This document shows, one piece after another, positions 6,901 through 12,835 of a stretch of 13,663 bases of DNA. The stretch is from assembly GCA_946885335.1 (NCBI GenBank), contig CAMPGG010000061.1:1-13663 (forward strand), written 5' to 3'. The notes beneath the pieces were generated by a model. That model did no database searches, was not told the DNA's origin, and worked only from the letters and a program-made list of their open reading frames with translations. Origin of the DNA: an uncultured Chitinophagaceae bacterium (GTDB lineage Bacteria; Bacteroidota; Bacteroidia; Chitinophagales; Chitinophagaceae). The position numbers were made by a program, and so were the translations under genes. Positions within the stretch are counted from its first letter, which is position 1. The number at the start of each line of letters is the position of its first letter.

Positions 6901-8776
6901 TTCTAAATCCTTTTGGTTCTCTTGGCCCCAACATGGACCGATCCCCTTTTTCGTATGCATAGCGATCTTCTATCAGGTTTGATTTTCTATCGTAGGTTAC
7001 AATGTCAATGACCTGGGCATTAAAGATCTGCCGCATTTTTTCTCCCACTAATTCATAAATACCCTGTATATCCATTTCACGGGCTAGGCCTTCCTGTACA
7101 CTGTTGATGACGGCCAATTCTGCAGTTCTCTGTTCTGTTTGTTTTAAAAGACTAACAGTTTCATTAAAGTGTTTTGCACTTTCCAGCGCAACACTCATAC
7201 TGTTGGCCAGTGTAGTTAGCAGGTTGATATCGGGTTCAGAAAATGCATTTTCCTCATCAACGTTCTGCAGGCTGATTACGCCATTTACAGATCCGCTGGC
7301 AATCATTGGTACAAGAACAAGTGATTTGGCTGCTTCGCCAACAACCACCGTATTATCATAGGTTGAACGTTTCCCTTCAACATCTTTATTAATTACAAGT
7401 GGCTGCGCTGTATTGATTACATGTTTACGAAATCCATTGGGTTCCCTTGGTCCCAACATGGTACGATCACCTTTTTCATAAGCATACCTGTCTTCTATGA
7501 GGTTTGTTGTTTTATCATAGGTAACAATATCAATTACCTGTGCATTAAAGATCTGCCGCATTTTTTCACCCACTAAATCATAAATGGCTTTGATGTCCAA
7601 TTCACGGGCTAGTCCTTCCTGCACACTGTTTATAACAGCCAGTTCGGCGGTACGTTGTTCTGTTTGTTTTAAAAGGCTGATCGTTTCATTAAAATGGCGT
7701 GCACTTTCCAATGCAACGCTCATACTGTTGGCGAGGGTGGTTAATAAATTAATATCCGAATCGGAAAATGCATTTTCATGATCCAGGTTTTGCAGGCTTA
7801 TGATCCCAACAACTTTTCCGGTTGCGATCATTGGAAAAAATATTTGGGATTTAGCCATCTCACCAATCAATACTTCATTCCCAAACTGGATACTGGCCTG
7901 TTCAACATGGTCATTGTGAAGCAGCATTTCTCCTGTATCAATTACATGCTTACGAAAACCTTTTGGCTCCCGGGGGCCCACTAATGACCTGTCTCCTTTT
8001 TCAAACGAGTACCGGTCTTCAATAAGATTTGATTTACTGTCATAGGTAACAATATCAATGACCTGTGCATTGAAGATCTCTCTCATCTTTTCACCCACTA
8101 ATTCATAAATGGCGGAAATATCCAGTTCACGGGCAAGACCTTCCTGCACACTGTTGATGACTGCCAGTTCTGCGGTGCGTTGTTCGGTTTGTTTTAGTAA
8201 CCGGGTAGTTTCATCAAATAGCCGGGCATTATCCAGTGCAACACTCATGCTATTAGCTAATGTGGTTAGCAGGCTTACATCATTTTCAGAAAAAGCATGT
8301 TCCTTATCAAGATCCTGCAGGCTGATCATGCCCTTAACTTCTTTGTCTGTTTTTAAAGGAACAAAAACGGCGGATTTAGGTATGGCTCCATGTATAACTG
8401 AACTTTTAAACTGTAAACTTCTTTCTTTCAGCTCTTCATTAATCAGTAATAATTGCCCGGTTTTAATAACCAATTCCCGGAAACCTGCGGGCTCCCAGGT
8501 ACCTACCAGGGTGCGGTCTCCTTTTTCATATGCATAGCGGTCTTCCAGTAAATTGGTTTCTGCATCATAGGTAACTATATCAATGATTTGTGCATTAAAA
8601 ATATGGCGGATCTTTTCACCAACTAATTCATAAATGGACTGGATATCCATTTTTTTGGCCAGGCCATCCTGTACACTATTGATCACAGCAAGTTCTTCTG
8701 TGCGCTGGTTAAGTTGGGCTGATTTTTCTGCAAGTGCAAGTTCAAGTTCTGCAACCCGCTCTTCGTAGTTACTCAT
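950..8776 (-). CDS. Giant hybrid histidine kinase with twelve tandem GAF domains and two receivers
   Basis: This is a 2608-residue protein with no signal peptide or membrane segment, hence a cytoplasmic sensor. Residues 1-45 form a coiled-coil start. Twelve GAF domains follow at about 45-185, 220-360, 395-535, 570-710, 745-885, 920-1060, 1095-1236, 1271-1411, 1446-1588, 1623-1764, 1799-1940 and 1975-2115, joined by nearly identical signalling helices. HisKA has H2146 in 'SHELRTPL'. HATPase_c has the N box (N2275, N2279), D2306 in 'DTGIGI' and 'GTGLGL' at 2337-2342. Receiver 1 is intact (D2416/D2417, D2460, K2509). Receiver 2 (2531-2608) has N2580 at the phosphoacceptor position and stops before the usual Thr/Lys region. 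Autophosphorylation at H2146 and transfer to D2460 is expected from the family. The GAF ligands cannot be told from sequence. Most hybrid kinases carry one to a few sensor domains, so twelve is unusual. It is the first gene of a minus-strand cluster with the response regulator and the PAS-like/GAF protein. Confidence 0.95.
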   Translation of the reverse strand: MSNYEERVAELELALAEKSAQLNQRTEELAVINSVQDGLAKKMDIQSIYELVGEKIRHIFNAQIIDIVTYDAETNLLEDRYAYEKGDRTLVGTWEPAGFRELVIKTGQLLLINEELKERSLQFKSSVIHGAIPKSAVFVPLKTDKEVKGMISLQDLDKEHAFSENDVSLLTTLANSMSVALDNARLFDETTRLLKQTEQRTAELAVINSVQEGLARELDISAIYELVGEKMREIFNAQVIDIVTYDSKSNLIEDRYSFEKGDRSLVGPREPKGFRKHVIDTGEMLLHNDHVEQASIQFGNEVLIGEMAKSQIFFPMIATGKVVGIISLQNLDHENAFSDSDINLLTTLANSMSVALESARHFNETISLLKQTEQRTAELAVINSVQEGLARELDIKAIYDLVGEKMRQIFNAQVIDIVTYDKTTNLIEDRYAYEKGDRTMLGPREPNGFRKHVINTAQPLVINKDVEGKRSTYDNTVVVGEAAKSLVLVPMIASGSVNGVISLQNVDEENAFSEPDINLLTTLANSMSVALESAKHFNETVSLLKQTEQRTAELAVINSVQEGLAREMDIQGIYELVGEKMRQIFNAQVIDIVTYDRKSNLIEDRYAYEKGDRSMLGPREPKGFRKHVIDTGEMLLHNEGVAEASIQYGNELLIGEMAKSQVFFPLTSSGKVAGIISLQNLDHENAFTDSDISLLTTLANSMSVALESARLFDETTNLLKQTEQRTAELGVINSVQEGLARELDIQAIYELVGEKIREIFNAQVIDIVTYDKRTDLIEDRYAYEKGDRTLIGRRKPKGFRKHLIETGQLIVINKDYEEKSVLYNNTVLIGDHPKSIVLVPMKSGNIVTGVISLQNLDKEEAFSDSDISLLTTLANSMSVALENARLFDETNRLLKETEQRNAELAVINSVQESLVAKMDIQGIYELVGEKIREIFNAQVIDIVTYDPEKNLVEDQYSYEKGDRTLLGPRPPKGFRKHVIHTRQTLVINEKADEMALEYNNEVLIGEKPKSFVLVPLIAGGDLTGIISLQNVDHEYAFPESDVKLLTTLANSMSVALENARLFDETSRLLKETEQRTAELAVINSVQEGLARELDIQSIYDLVGDRIRDLFNAQGVIIANLDQEKGVEHFKYAMENGKRFYLQPRPLDKLRQHLIKTKQKIVINKNFEEAFANFGMKVAPGTELPQSALYVPLIIGDKITSYVSLQNVDEENAFSESDVRLLETLSNSMSVALENARLFDETNRLLKETEQRTAELAVINSVQEGLARELDMQAIYDLVGERIRDIFDAQAVIIANLDLEARTEIFKYALENGERYYLDPRPLDKLRKHLVQTKQKVVINNAGESFVWFGNKTLPGTKPMQSGAFVPLIIGNKITSYISLQNVDKEEAFSDSDIRLLETLANSMSVALENARLFDETNRLLKETEQRTAELAVINGVQDGLARELDMQAIYNLVGDRLCALFPDTQTLVIRTFDHKTMTEDFKYAIEKGERMQVEPRPLIWANKLLVKTKQSLLINENYEEISRKYGGTGVTKGQPPKSAVFVPMIVGDVVKGSISLQNVDREDAFTESDLRLLTTLCNSMSVALENARLFDETTHLLKETEQRTAELAVINSVQDGLVREMDINAIYELVGERLCNLFNTQTVLIRTFDHEKELEHWRYIIEKGERHYSEPRPLIWANKHLIANRKPIIINENYLETSVKYGGSGVSMGLPPKSAVFVPMIVGDVVRGSVSLQNVEIENAFSESDMRLLTTITNSMSVALENARLFDETTHLLKETEQHKAELAVINSVQEGLVREMDMKAIYELVGNRICELFDTQTVVIRTFDHKAGNEEWQFIIEKGERLYSKPRPFNWANQLLIKSKQSLIINENYLEIAKEHGGTGVTKGLPPKSAVFVPMIVGEVVRGSVSLQNVEKENAFSDADLRLLTTLTNSMSVALENARLFDETAHLLAEAKQRASELTTVNSISKALASRLDPAELIKLVGDQLRDLFSANIVYLAVVEQSTNTIYFPYQFGDNMLPMPLGEGLTSKIILTGQPLLVNKDVNELSQQLGVGSVGIPASSYLGVPIPVGEEIIGVLSVQSTEQENRFNESDQRLLSTIAASVGVALRNAKLFEEVQQSKMEAEAASKIAEKANEAKSAFLSTVSHELRTPLTSVLGFTKIIRKRLDEKIFPLVDQQDPKTSKAINQVSENLQVVISEGERLTHLINDVLDLAKIEAGKMEWNHESVSLYEVTERAIAATASLFDQKPIGLIKNIERNLPPIEGDRDKLIQVIINLISNAVKFTDTGSVTCNLHKKGSEIIFSVTDTGIGIAPEDFGAVFEQFKQVGGDTLTDKPKGTGLGLPICKEIIDHHGGRIWLDSEVGKGSTFYFAIPFKKIKAASSKPMHLDALIKQLNEQVLFSKIKTNGKNATILVVDDEESIRSLLHQELNEAGYLVEEASNGKEALESVRNNRPDLILLDIMMPELNGFDLAAILKNDPLTMDIPIIVLSIVQDKARGFRIGVDRYLTKPIDTAQLFAEVGTLLEQGKSKKKVMVVDEDMGTVNTLTDVLKTKGYLVVESSEKELVQKAIAAQPDIIIINSLLSGKQEIVQTLRFEMGLENVVFLVYQ
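2957..4441 (-). repeat. Type C GAF repeat block, three copies
   Basis: GAF9, GAF10 and GAF11 of the giant kinase share '(V)IRTFDH', 'PRP(L/F)(I/N)WAN', 'YGGTGVTKG'-like glycine-rich loops and 'PPKSAVFVPMIVG'. The Met anchors are residues 1580, 1756 and 1932 (period 176). Each copy has a cysteine in the first GAF helix (C1458, C1635, C1811), a position where types A and B have none. Confidence 0.88.
4544..5494 (-). repeat. Type B GAF repeat block, two copies
   Basis: GAF7 and GAF8 of the giant kinase form a sub-family distinct from their neighbours. Both have 'VIIANLD' in place of 'IDIVTYD', 'PRPLDKLR(Q/K)HL(I/V)(K/Q)TKQK' in the middle, and 'FVPLIIG'/'YVPLIIG' then 'KITSY(V/I)SLQNVD'. The Met anchors are residues 1228 and 1403. 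The linker helices match those of the type A block almost exactly, while the pocket-side sequence differs. Confidence 0.88.
5597..8644 (-). repeat. Type A GAF repeat block, six copies
   Basis: Six tandem copies code for GAF1-GAF6 of the giant kinase. The anchor 'NSMSVAL' has its Met at residues 177, 352, 527, 702, 877 and 1052, a strict 175-residue (525 bp) period. Type A copies share 'NAQ(V/I)IDIVTYD', a 'DRY(A/S)YEKGDR'-like strand and, except in GAF1, 'KGFRKH' or a close variant. Copies 2 and 4 resemble each other most ('ASIQFGNE'/'ASIQYGNE', 'GEMAKSQ'). Spacing differences from later blocks are multiples of three, so this is in-frame domain duplication. Confidence 0.9.
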
Positions 8777-8884
8777 GGCAGTTGTTCAATTAATAATGAC
8801 AATGAGGCTTTTCTGATGAGAATGGATAAAATGAGTTTTCAGAAAAAATAATGTGGAGTAAGGATAAATGCAAAATGACCTCCC

Positions 8885-8915
8885 TAAATATAACTAATTC
8901 TGCATTTACCTGAAA
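8885..8915 (-). promoter_or_regulatory. Possible Bacteroidota-type promoter of the kinase operon
   Basis: On the minus strand, TATATTTA (8885-8892) differs in one base from the Bacteroidetes -7 consensus TAnnTTTG. It is preceded after 19 bases by TTTC (8912-8915), which resembles the -33 TTTG element. It sits about 110 bp upstream of the kinase ATG. Such matches are frequent by chance in AT-rich DNA, so this is only a candidate. Confidence 0.2.
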
Positions 8916-8994
8916 GGGTATTTATGAGATTGTAGCTGATTATTTAGCTTTTTGGATAGAGGGAAAATAATTAGGGGAAGATAAATTATTTTAT

Positions 8995-9029
8995 TAATCC
9001 GGAATATGAATGCAATGAATACCGGATTA
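8995..9029. repeat. Inverted repeat, 8-bp arms (TAATCCGG ... CCGGATTA)
   Basis: Perfect 8-bp arms at 8995-9002 and 9022-9029 are separated by 19 bases. No T-run follows and the repeat lies between divergent genes, so an operator-like site or a weak hairpin is more likely than a terminator. A related 'CCCGGAT' occurs again near 9065-9071. Confidence 0.4.
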
Positions 9030-9083
9030 TAACGACAACATTCATTATACCATAGGTTTATTAACCCGGATAATGTAATATGA

Positions 9084-9100
9084 ATTTAATCCCATTAAAT
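9084..9100. repeat. Short inverted repeat ATTTAAT-CCC-ATTAAAT
   Basis: Perfect 7-bp arms flank a 3-base centre in the divergent intergenic region. The arms are pure A/T, so chance occurrence is quite possible, but the symmetry and location fit a dimeric regulator site. Confidence 0.3.
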
Positions 9101-9318
9101 ATAGCTGGTTGACATAATAAAATGAATAGGCAAGATTTCATTTCGGCTACGGGTTAACGTTAATGTTATATTGTAATTTGTTCAGCGGAATTCAACTGTC
9201 CAGCTAATTAAAAGTCTGAAGTTTAGAATCTTATTATTTATATTTATTACATCCTTCCTCTTGAAGCTGGTGGTCCTGCTCTTACCTGTTGTTTCTATTA
9301 CCACCAAAACCAACCGTC

Positions 9319-10719
9319 ATGAATTTTAAACCTGGAGAGGAAGCTAACCTGGCTTCGCCCACTCCCCCAACAGAACGTATCGTTATCCTGGATAGCTTAA
9401 GAGGAATTGCAATTTTAGGGATTCTCCTGATGAATATACCCGGTTTTGCCCTTCCCGATCCCATTATGTATAATCCGGCAGTTTTAAATGAAACAGGTCT
9501 CAATTACAATACCTGGTATGCAGTAGACTGGTCTTTAGAAGGTAGTCAACGTGCATTGTTTTCCATGTTATTTGGCGCAGGTGTTATTTTATTTCTTACA
9601 AGGCAGCAAAAAAAAGTTAATGGTATGCTGGCTGCTGAATACTTTTTCAGAAGGCAGTTATGGTTGCTCGTGTTTGGTTTATTTAATGCGTTTATTCTTT
9701 TATGGTTTTGGGATATCCTGTTTCAATATGCATTATGTGGAATGATACTCTTTGCTTTTCACAGGCTTTCTCCAAAATCTCTAATTTTTGCAGCCTGTAT
9801 TTGTCTTGTATTGCAAACGGCGAGGGAAAATCGTGATTTATACCTGGATAAAAAAACAATTGCCCGGGGAGAAGCCATTGCAACACTTGATACTACGACC
9901 GTTAAACTAACAGAACTGCAAAAGGAAAGATTAGGGGCAATGACAGCATTTAAAGAGAAAACAAGCCCGGAAGGAAAGCAAAAGGAGTATAATAAAAGTT
10001 TGATGATGATGACCGGGAGTTATGCAGATCTGTATGAATACCAAAGTGCAAGAAGTTTTAGGGGTGAAGTAAAATATACATACTTCGGTATCTGGGATAT
10101 TTTGTTGTTCATGTTCATTGGCATGGCATTTTTTAAAAATGGATTGCTTACCGGCGGCGGATCCTTAAAAACTTATGCATTGATAATGTTTTTAGGATTA
10201 GGACTTGGATTAACTGTTTCTTATTTCAGGCTTCAACCGATGATTAACAGCCAGTTTAATTATTTTACCTATGTTAAAAATATCCAGTTTGAATATTATG
10301 AACTTTCGCGTAGCCTGAGAGCCATGGGAATTTTTGGTTTAATTATGGTGATGTATAAATCAGGTTTGTTTAACTGGTTTTTTAAAATCTTTCAGCCAGT
10401 AGGGCAAATGGCATTTACGAATTACCTGGGCCAATCTATTATTTGCGGGCTGTTTTTTTATGGTATTGGATTCGGCATGTTTGGCCAATTACAACGCTAT
10501 GAAATTTATTATGTCGTTGCTGCAGTTTGGGTTCTCCAGATTGTATACAGCCATATTTGGTTAAAATATTTTCGCTTTGGTCCACTGGAATGGTTATGGC
10601 GAAGTTTAACCTACTGGAAAAAGCAACCAATGGGAAAAGTAAAAACAGCAGATACGATTATATTAAAGGCTCCTGCAGGAGATTTTGTCATTACAGAAGA
10701 CAAGCAAACAATTGAATGA
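9319..10719 (+). CDS. DUF418 / YeiB-like multi-pass membrane protein
   Basis: This is a predicted inner-membrane protein of 466 residues with roughly ten hydrophobic segments (about 24-44, 78-95, 113-133, 136-150, 153-167, 258-274, 284-302, 334-348, 366-387, 396-416). The N-terminal 'ILDSLRGIAILGILLMNI' and the C-terminal 'GQMAFTNYLGQSIICGLFFY' and 'FRFGPLEWLWRSLTYWKK' are hallmarks of the DUF418 family, to which E. coli YeiB belongs. The biochemical role of the family is not established; a transport or acyltransferase-like role has been suggested from the fold. A hydrophilic loop at about 170-255 separates the two membrane halves. I chose the ATG at 9319. A longer frame from the TTG at 9289 adds ten residues of non-conserved sequence before the family-typical start. 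A small SnoaL-like gene follows after 36 bp on the same strand and may be co-transcribed. Confidence 0.9.
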   Translation: MNFKPGEEANLASPTPPTERIVILDSLRGIAILGILLMNIPGFALPDPIMYNPAVLNETGLNYNTWYAVDWSLEGSQRALFSMLFGAGVILFLTRQQKKVNGMLAAEYFFRRQLWLLVFGLFNAFILLWFWDILFQYALCGMILFAFHRLSPKSLIFAACICLVLQTARENRDLYLDKKTIARGEAIATLDTTTVKLTELQKERLGAMTAFKEKTSPEGKQKEYNKSLMMMTGSYADLYEYQSARSFRGEVKYTYFGIWDILLFMFIGMAFFKNGLLTGGGSLKTYALIMFLGLGLGLTVSYFRLQPMINSQFNYFTYVKNIQFEYYELSRSLRAMGIFGLIMVMYKSGLFNWFFKIFQPVGQMAFTNYLGQSIICGLFFYGIGFGMFGQLQRYEIYYVVAAVWVLQIVYSHIWLKYFRFGPLEWLWRSLTYWKKQPMGKVKTADTIILKAPAGDFVITEDKQTIE

Positions 10720-10755
10720 AATGCGACTATTATTTCTTCACCATAAATCTTTTTT

Positions 10756-11163
10756 ATGTCAACTACTACGATGGAAAAAAGTGCATCAGCCGAAACGCTG
10801 AAAAACATGGAAGCTTATTTTAAAACGCATGATGTAAGTTATGTTGCCGAGGACGCGGTTTTTGTTAACCTGGGCACAGGCGAAAGAACTGAAGGCAGGA
10901 CTGCTATCGGTGAAATGCTTCATTACATTTATCATGTAGCTTTTGATGCAAAAGCTGAAGTAACCCATACAATTATTACCGAAGATAAAGCCGTATTGGA
11001 AGGCTTTTTTGTGGGTAAACATATAAATGATTTTGCAGGATTGCCAGCCACGCAGAAAAATGTTCGCGTACCCCTTTGCGTTAGCTATGACCTGGAAAAT
11101 TCGATGATCAAAGAAGCCAGGATCTATATGTTGGGCGATGTTATGATGAAACAATTACAATAG
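10756..11163 (+). CDS. SnoaL-like / NTF2-fold small protein
   Basis: This protein of 135 residues has no signal peptide or membrane segment. The layout fits the NTF2/SnoaL-like fold: an N-terminal helix ('SAETLKNMEAYFKTHDV'), 'YVAEDAVFVNLGTGERTEGR' with an early strand and turn, a helix 'AIGEMLHYIYHV', then strands 'VLEGFFVGKHINDFAGLPATQ', 'VRVPLCVSYDLEN' and 'IKEARIYMLG'. The pattern 'G.PATGK..RVP....YD...G.I...R.Y.D' is typical of SnoaL-like ester cyclases and hydrolases, but no substrate can be inferred and many members have no known activity. An in-frame ATG at residue 6 is an alternative start. The gene follows the DUF418 gene by 36 bp and ends 13 bp before the convergent deacylase gene, leaving no space for a terminator between them. 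Confidence 0.82.
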   Translation: MSTTTMEKSASAETLKNMEAYFKTHDVSYVAEDAVFVNLGTGERTEGRTAIGEMLHYIYHVAFDAKAEVTHTIITEDKAVLEGFFVGKHINDFAGLPATQKNVRVPLCVSYDLENSMIKEARIYMLGDVMMKQLQ

Positions 11164-11176
11164 CAAACTCCAGTTT

Positions 11177-12769
11177 TTAATGTACATCATTTATAGTTGT
11201 CCAGGCGGAACCACGAAGAACGGATCCACCACGGGCACCTGTATGTTTTTCATTTTCCACGGTTAATATACCATTAACCAATACATATTTAAAACCTGTT
11301 GAATAAGCATGTGGTTTATCAAAGGTTGCGTTGTCCCTGACAGTCTTTTCATCAAAGATTACAATATCAGCAGCCATTCCTTCTTTCAATAAACCCCGAT
11401 CGGTTAATCCATATTTTTGCGCAGCCAGTGAACTCATACGCCTGATGGCTTCTTCCAGTTTTATTACTTTTTCATCACGCACATATTTTCCCAAAACCCT
11501 GGCATTTGTTCCATAACCCCGTGGATGTGGCATACCTTTTCCTGGTTGTGGCACGCCTGCATCGGCACCAAACATGGAAAAAGGATATTGCATGATGTAT
11601 TTTACATCTTTTTCATTCATGGTATGATAGATCATCTGGGCACCTCCTTTTTCAATCATATCCATAATGGTTTCCGCCTCAAATCTGGCTTTCCCCTTAC
11701 GGCCTTTTAGCTTATTGATCTCCGTTATATTTTTCCCATTGTAAGTTGAATCGGCCCGGTAATTCGCTACAACAGCATAGCTGTAATTTTTAAATCCATA
11801 CTGGTTCAATTGGTGCAGCATATCTTTTTTAATTTTTTTACGGATATCAGAGTTGTTCAATCTTGCTTTCAACGAATCACTCCCGCCGGCAAAAGCCCAG
11901 TCCGGAAGTCTTACACCCAAATTTGTACTGCTCGCTGTATATGGATATTGATCAATCGTTACATCCCAACCTTCACTCCGGGCTTTATCTATCATACCAA
12001 TTGTGGTTATTGAATTTCCCCAATTCACTTTACCACCAATTTTAAAATGAGATATTTGAACGGGAATATTTGCCGAACGACCAATATGCAGTGCTTCTTC
12101 AATAGCCGGCACCACTTCATTCTCTTCATCACGAATATGCGAAGCATAAATGCCATTGTATTGGGCAGCAGCTTTAGCCAGACCAACAACTTCTTCCGTT
12201 TCAGCATAAGTGCCGGGAATATAAATTAACCCGGTTGACAAACCCACCGCACCATCTTTCATAGCCTGTATTACCAAAGCTTCCATTTGAGCCTGTTCTG
12301 CCGCGGTAGGTTTTCTGTCTTCTTCTTTCATTACCTGTTCCCGAACGGTATTATGACCAACCAGTGTGCTAACGTTAATGGATGGACGAACACTGTCTAC
12401 CCTGTAATAAAATCGTTTTATATCCGCCGCTGAACCACCGCAATTACCGGTAATTACCGTTGTAACGCCATCATAAATATAATTCGCAGCCTCTGGTGTT
12501 GAAATAATACCGCCTTCAATATGACCATGAACATCAATAAATCCAGGGGCTACAACTAAACCTTTTGCATCAATTATTTTGTCAGACGTTAATGAAAGGT
12601 TTTTTCCCATCCTGAATATCTTTCCGTTTTTAATAGCTATATCCGCATAAAACCAGGAATTTCCAGTACCATCAACAATACGCCCATTTTTAATTAAAAT
12701 ATCTGCATCTGTTTGGGCAGAAGTATACATTGATAAGATCAAAGCCAGGGAAAAAAGAAAAGATTTCAT
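11177..12769 (-). CDS. N-acyl-D-amino-acid deacylase (amidohydrolase superfamily), exported
   Basis: This 530-residue enzyme has a hydrophobic N-terminus ('FLFSLALILSMYTSA') ending in a likely signal-peptidase site near residue 18/19, so it probably acts in the periplasm or outside. Residues 22-75 form the small beta domain of amidohydrolases ('ILIKNGRIVDGTG', 'VVAPGFIDVHGH'). Likely metal ligands and catalytic residues by family comparison are H81 and H83 (HGH in place of the common HTH), C110 in 'GNCGGS', H211 in 'SHIRDE', H241 in 'ISHFK' and D403 in 'GADAGV'. 'HPRGYGTNARVLGKYVR' at 415-431 and the C-terminal 'LLKEGMAADIVIFD' are typical of D-aminoacylases, which cleave N-acyl-D-amino acids to a D-amino acid and a fatty or acetic acid. 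D-glutamate, dipeptide or other substrates are possible. It lies 66 bp downstream of a serine hydrolase gene on the same strand, probably in one transcription unit. Confidence 0.9.
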   Translation of the reverse strand: MKSFLFSLALILSMYTSAQTDADILIKNGRIVDGTGNSWFYADIAIKNGKIFRMGKNLSLTSDKIIDAKGLVVAPGFIDVHGHIEGGIISTPEAANYIYDGVTTVITGNCGGSAADIKRFYYRVDSVRPSINVSTLVGHNTVREQVMKEEDRKPTAAEQAQMEALVIQAMKDGAVGLSTGLIYIPGTYAETEEVVGLAKAAAQYNGIYASHIRDEENEVVPAIEEALHIGRSANIPVQISHFKIGGKVNWGNSITTIGMIDKARSEGWDVTIDQYPYTASSTNLGVRLPDWAFAGGSDSLKARLNNSDIRKKIKKDMLHQLNQYGFKNYSYAVVANYRADSTYNGKNITEINKLKGRKGKARFEAETIMDMIEKGGAQMIYHTMNEKDVKYIMQYPFSMFGADAGVPQPGKGMPHPRGYGTNARVLGKYVRDEKVIKLEEAIRRMSSLAAQKYGLTDRGLLKEGMAADIVIFDEKTVRDNATFDKPHAYSTGFKYVLVNGILTVENEKHTGARGGSVLRGSAWTTINDVH

Positions 12770-12835
12770 TTTATAATTGTTTATCTGTTAGAACCCATAA
12801 AAAAATCAACAGCATCCGGCAAGGGTTTTCATTAT

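Larger units (their letters stand above)
8777..9318. other. Divergent intergenic region, no gene seen
   Basis: About 540 bp separate the start of the kinase gene (minus) from the ATG of the DUF418 gene (plus). No plausible gene or RNA gene was found on either strand. The region is AT-rich and contains three small inverted repeats (8995-9029, 9084-9100, 9154-9163). It must hold the promoters for both directions unless transcription enters from elsewhere. Confidence 0.7.

Noticed and set aside
2799..8537. A series of plus-strand open frames recurring once per repeat (for example 3438-3698, 3906-4226, 6054-6284, 8109-8537)
   Set aside because: They are antisense shadows of the repeated GAF-linker code. 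Their translations resemble each other only because the opposite strand repeats, and they have no sensible domain content.
2957..8644. Regular 525-531 bp tandem repetition as satellite DNA, CRISPR-like array or assembly artefact
   Set aside because: The period is always a multiple of three, the frame is intact throughout, and copies differ at many bases while protein motifs are kept. This is diverged domain duplication.
2957..8644. Diversity-generating retroelement target or programmed variation in the GAF repeats
   Set aside because: No reverse transcriptase or template repeat is present in the window, and differences are spread over the domains without an adenine bias that I could see.
2957..8644. 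Phytochrome or cyanobacteriochrome bilin-binding GAF domains
   Set aside because: The chromophore-binding Cys-His motif is absent. Cysteines are found only in the first helix of type C copies and at residue 1577.
9109..9114. TTGACA resembling a sigma-70 -35 box
   Set aside because: No matching -10 box lies 16-18 bases downstream, and Bacteroidota primary promoters use a different consensus.
9289..9318. TTG start giving a longer DUF418 protein
   Set aside because: The ten extra residues are not family-typical, and the ATG at 9319 gives a natural start shortly before the first membrane segment.
11164..11176. Terminator between the convergent SnoaL-like and deacylase genes
   Set aside because: Only 13 bases separate the stop codons and no hairpin with a T-run is visible.
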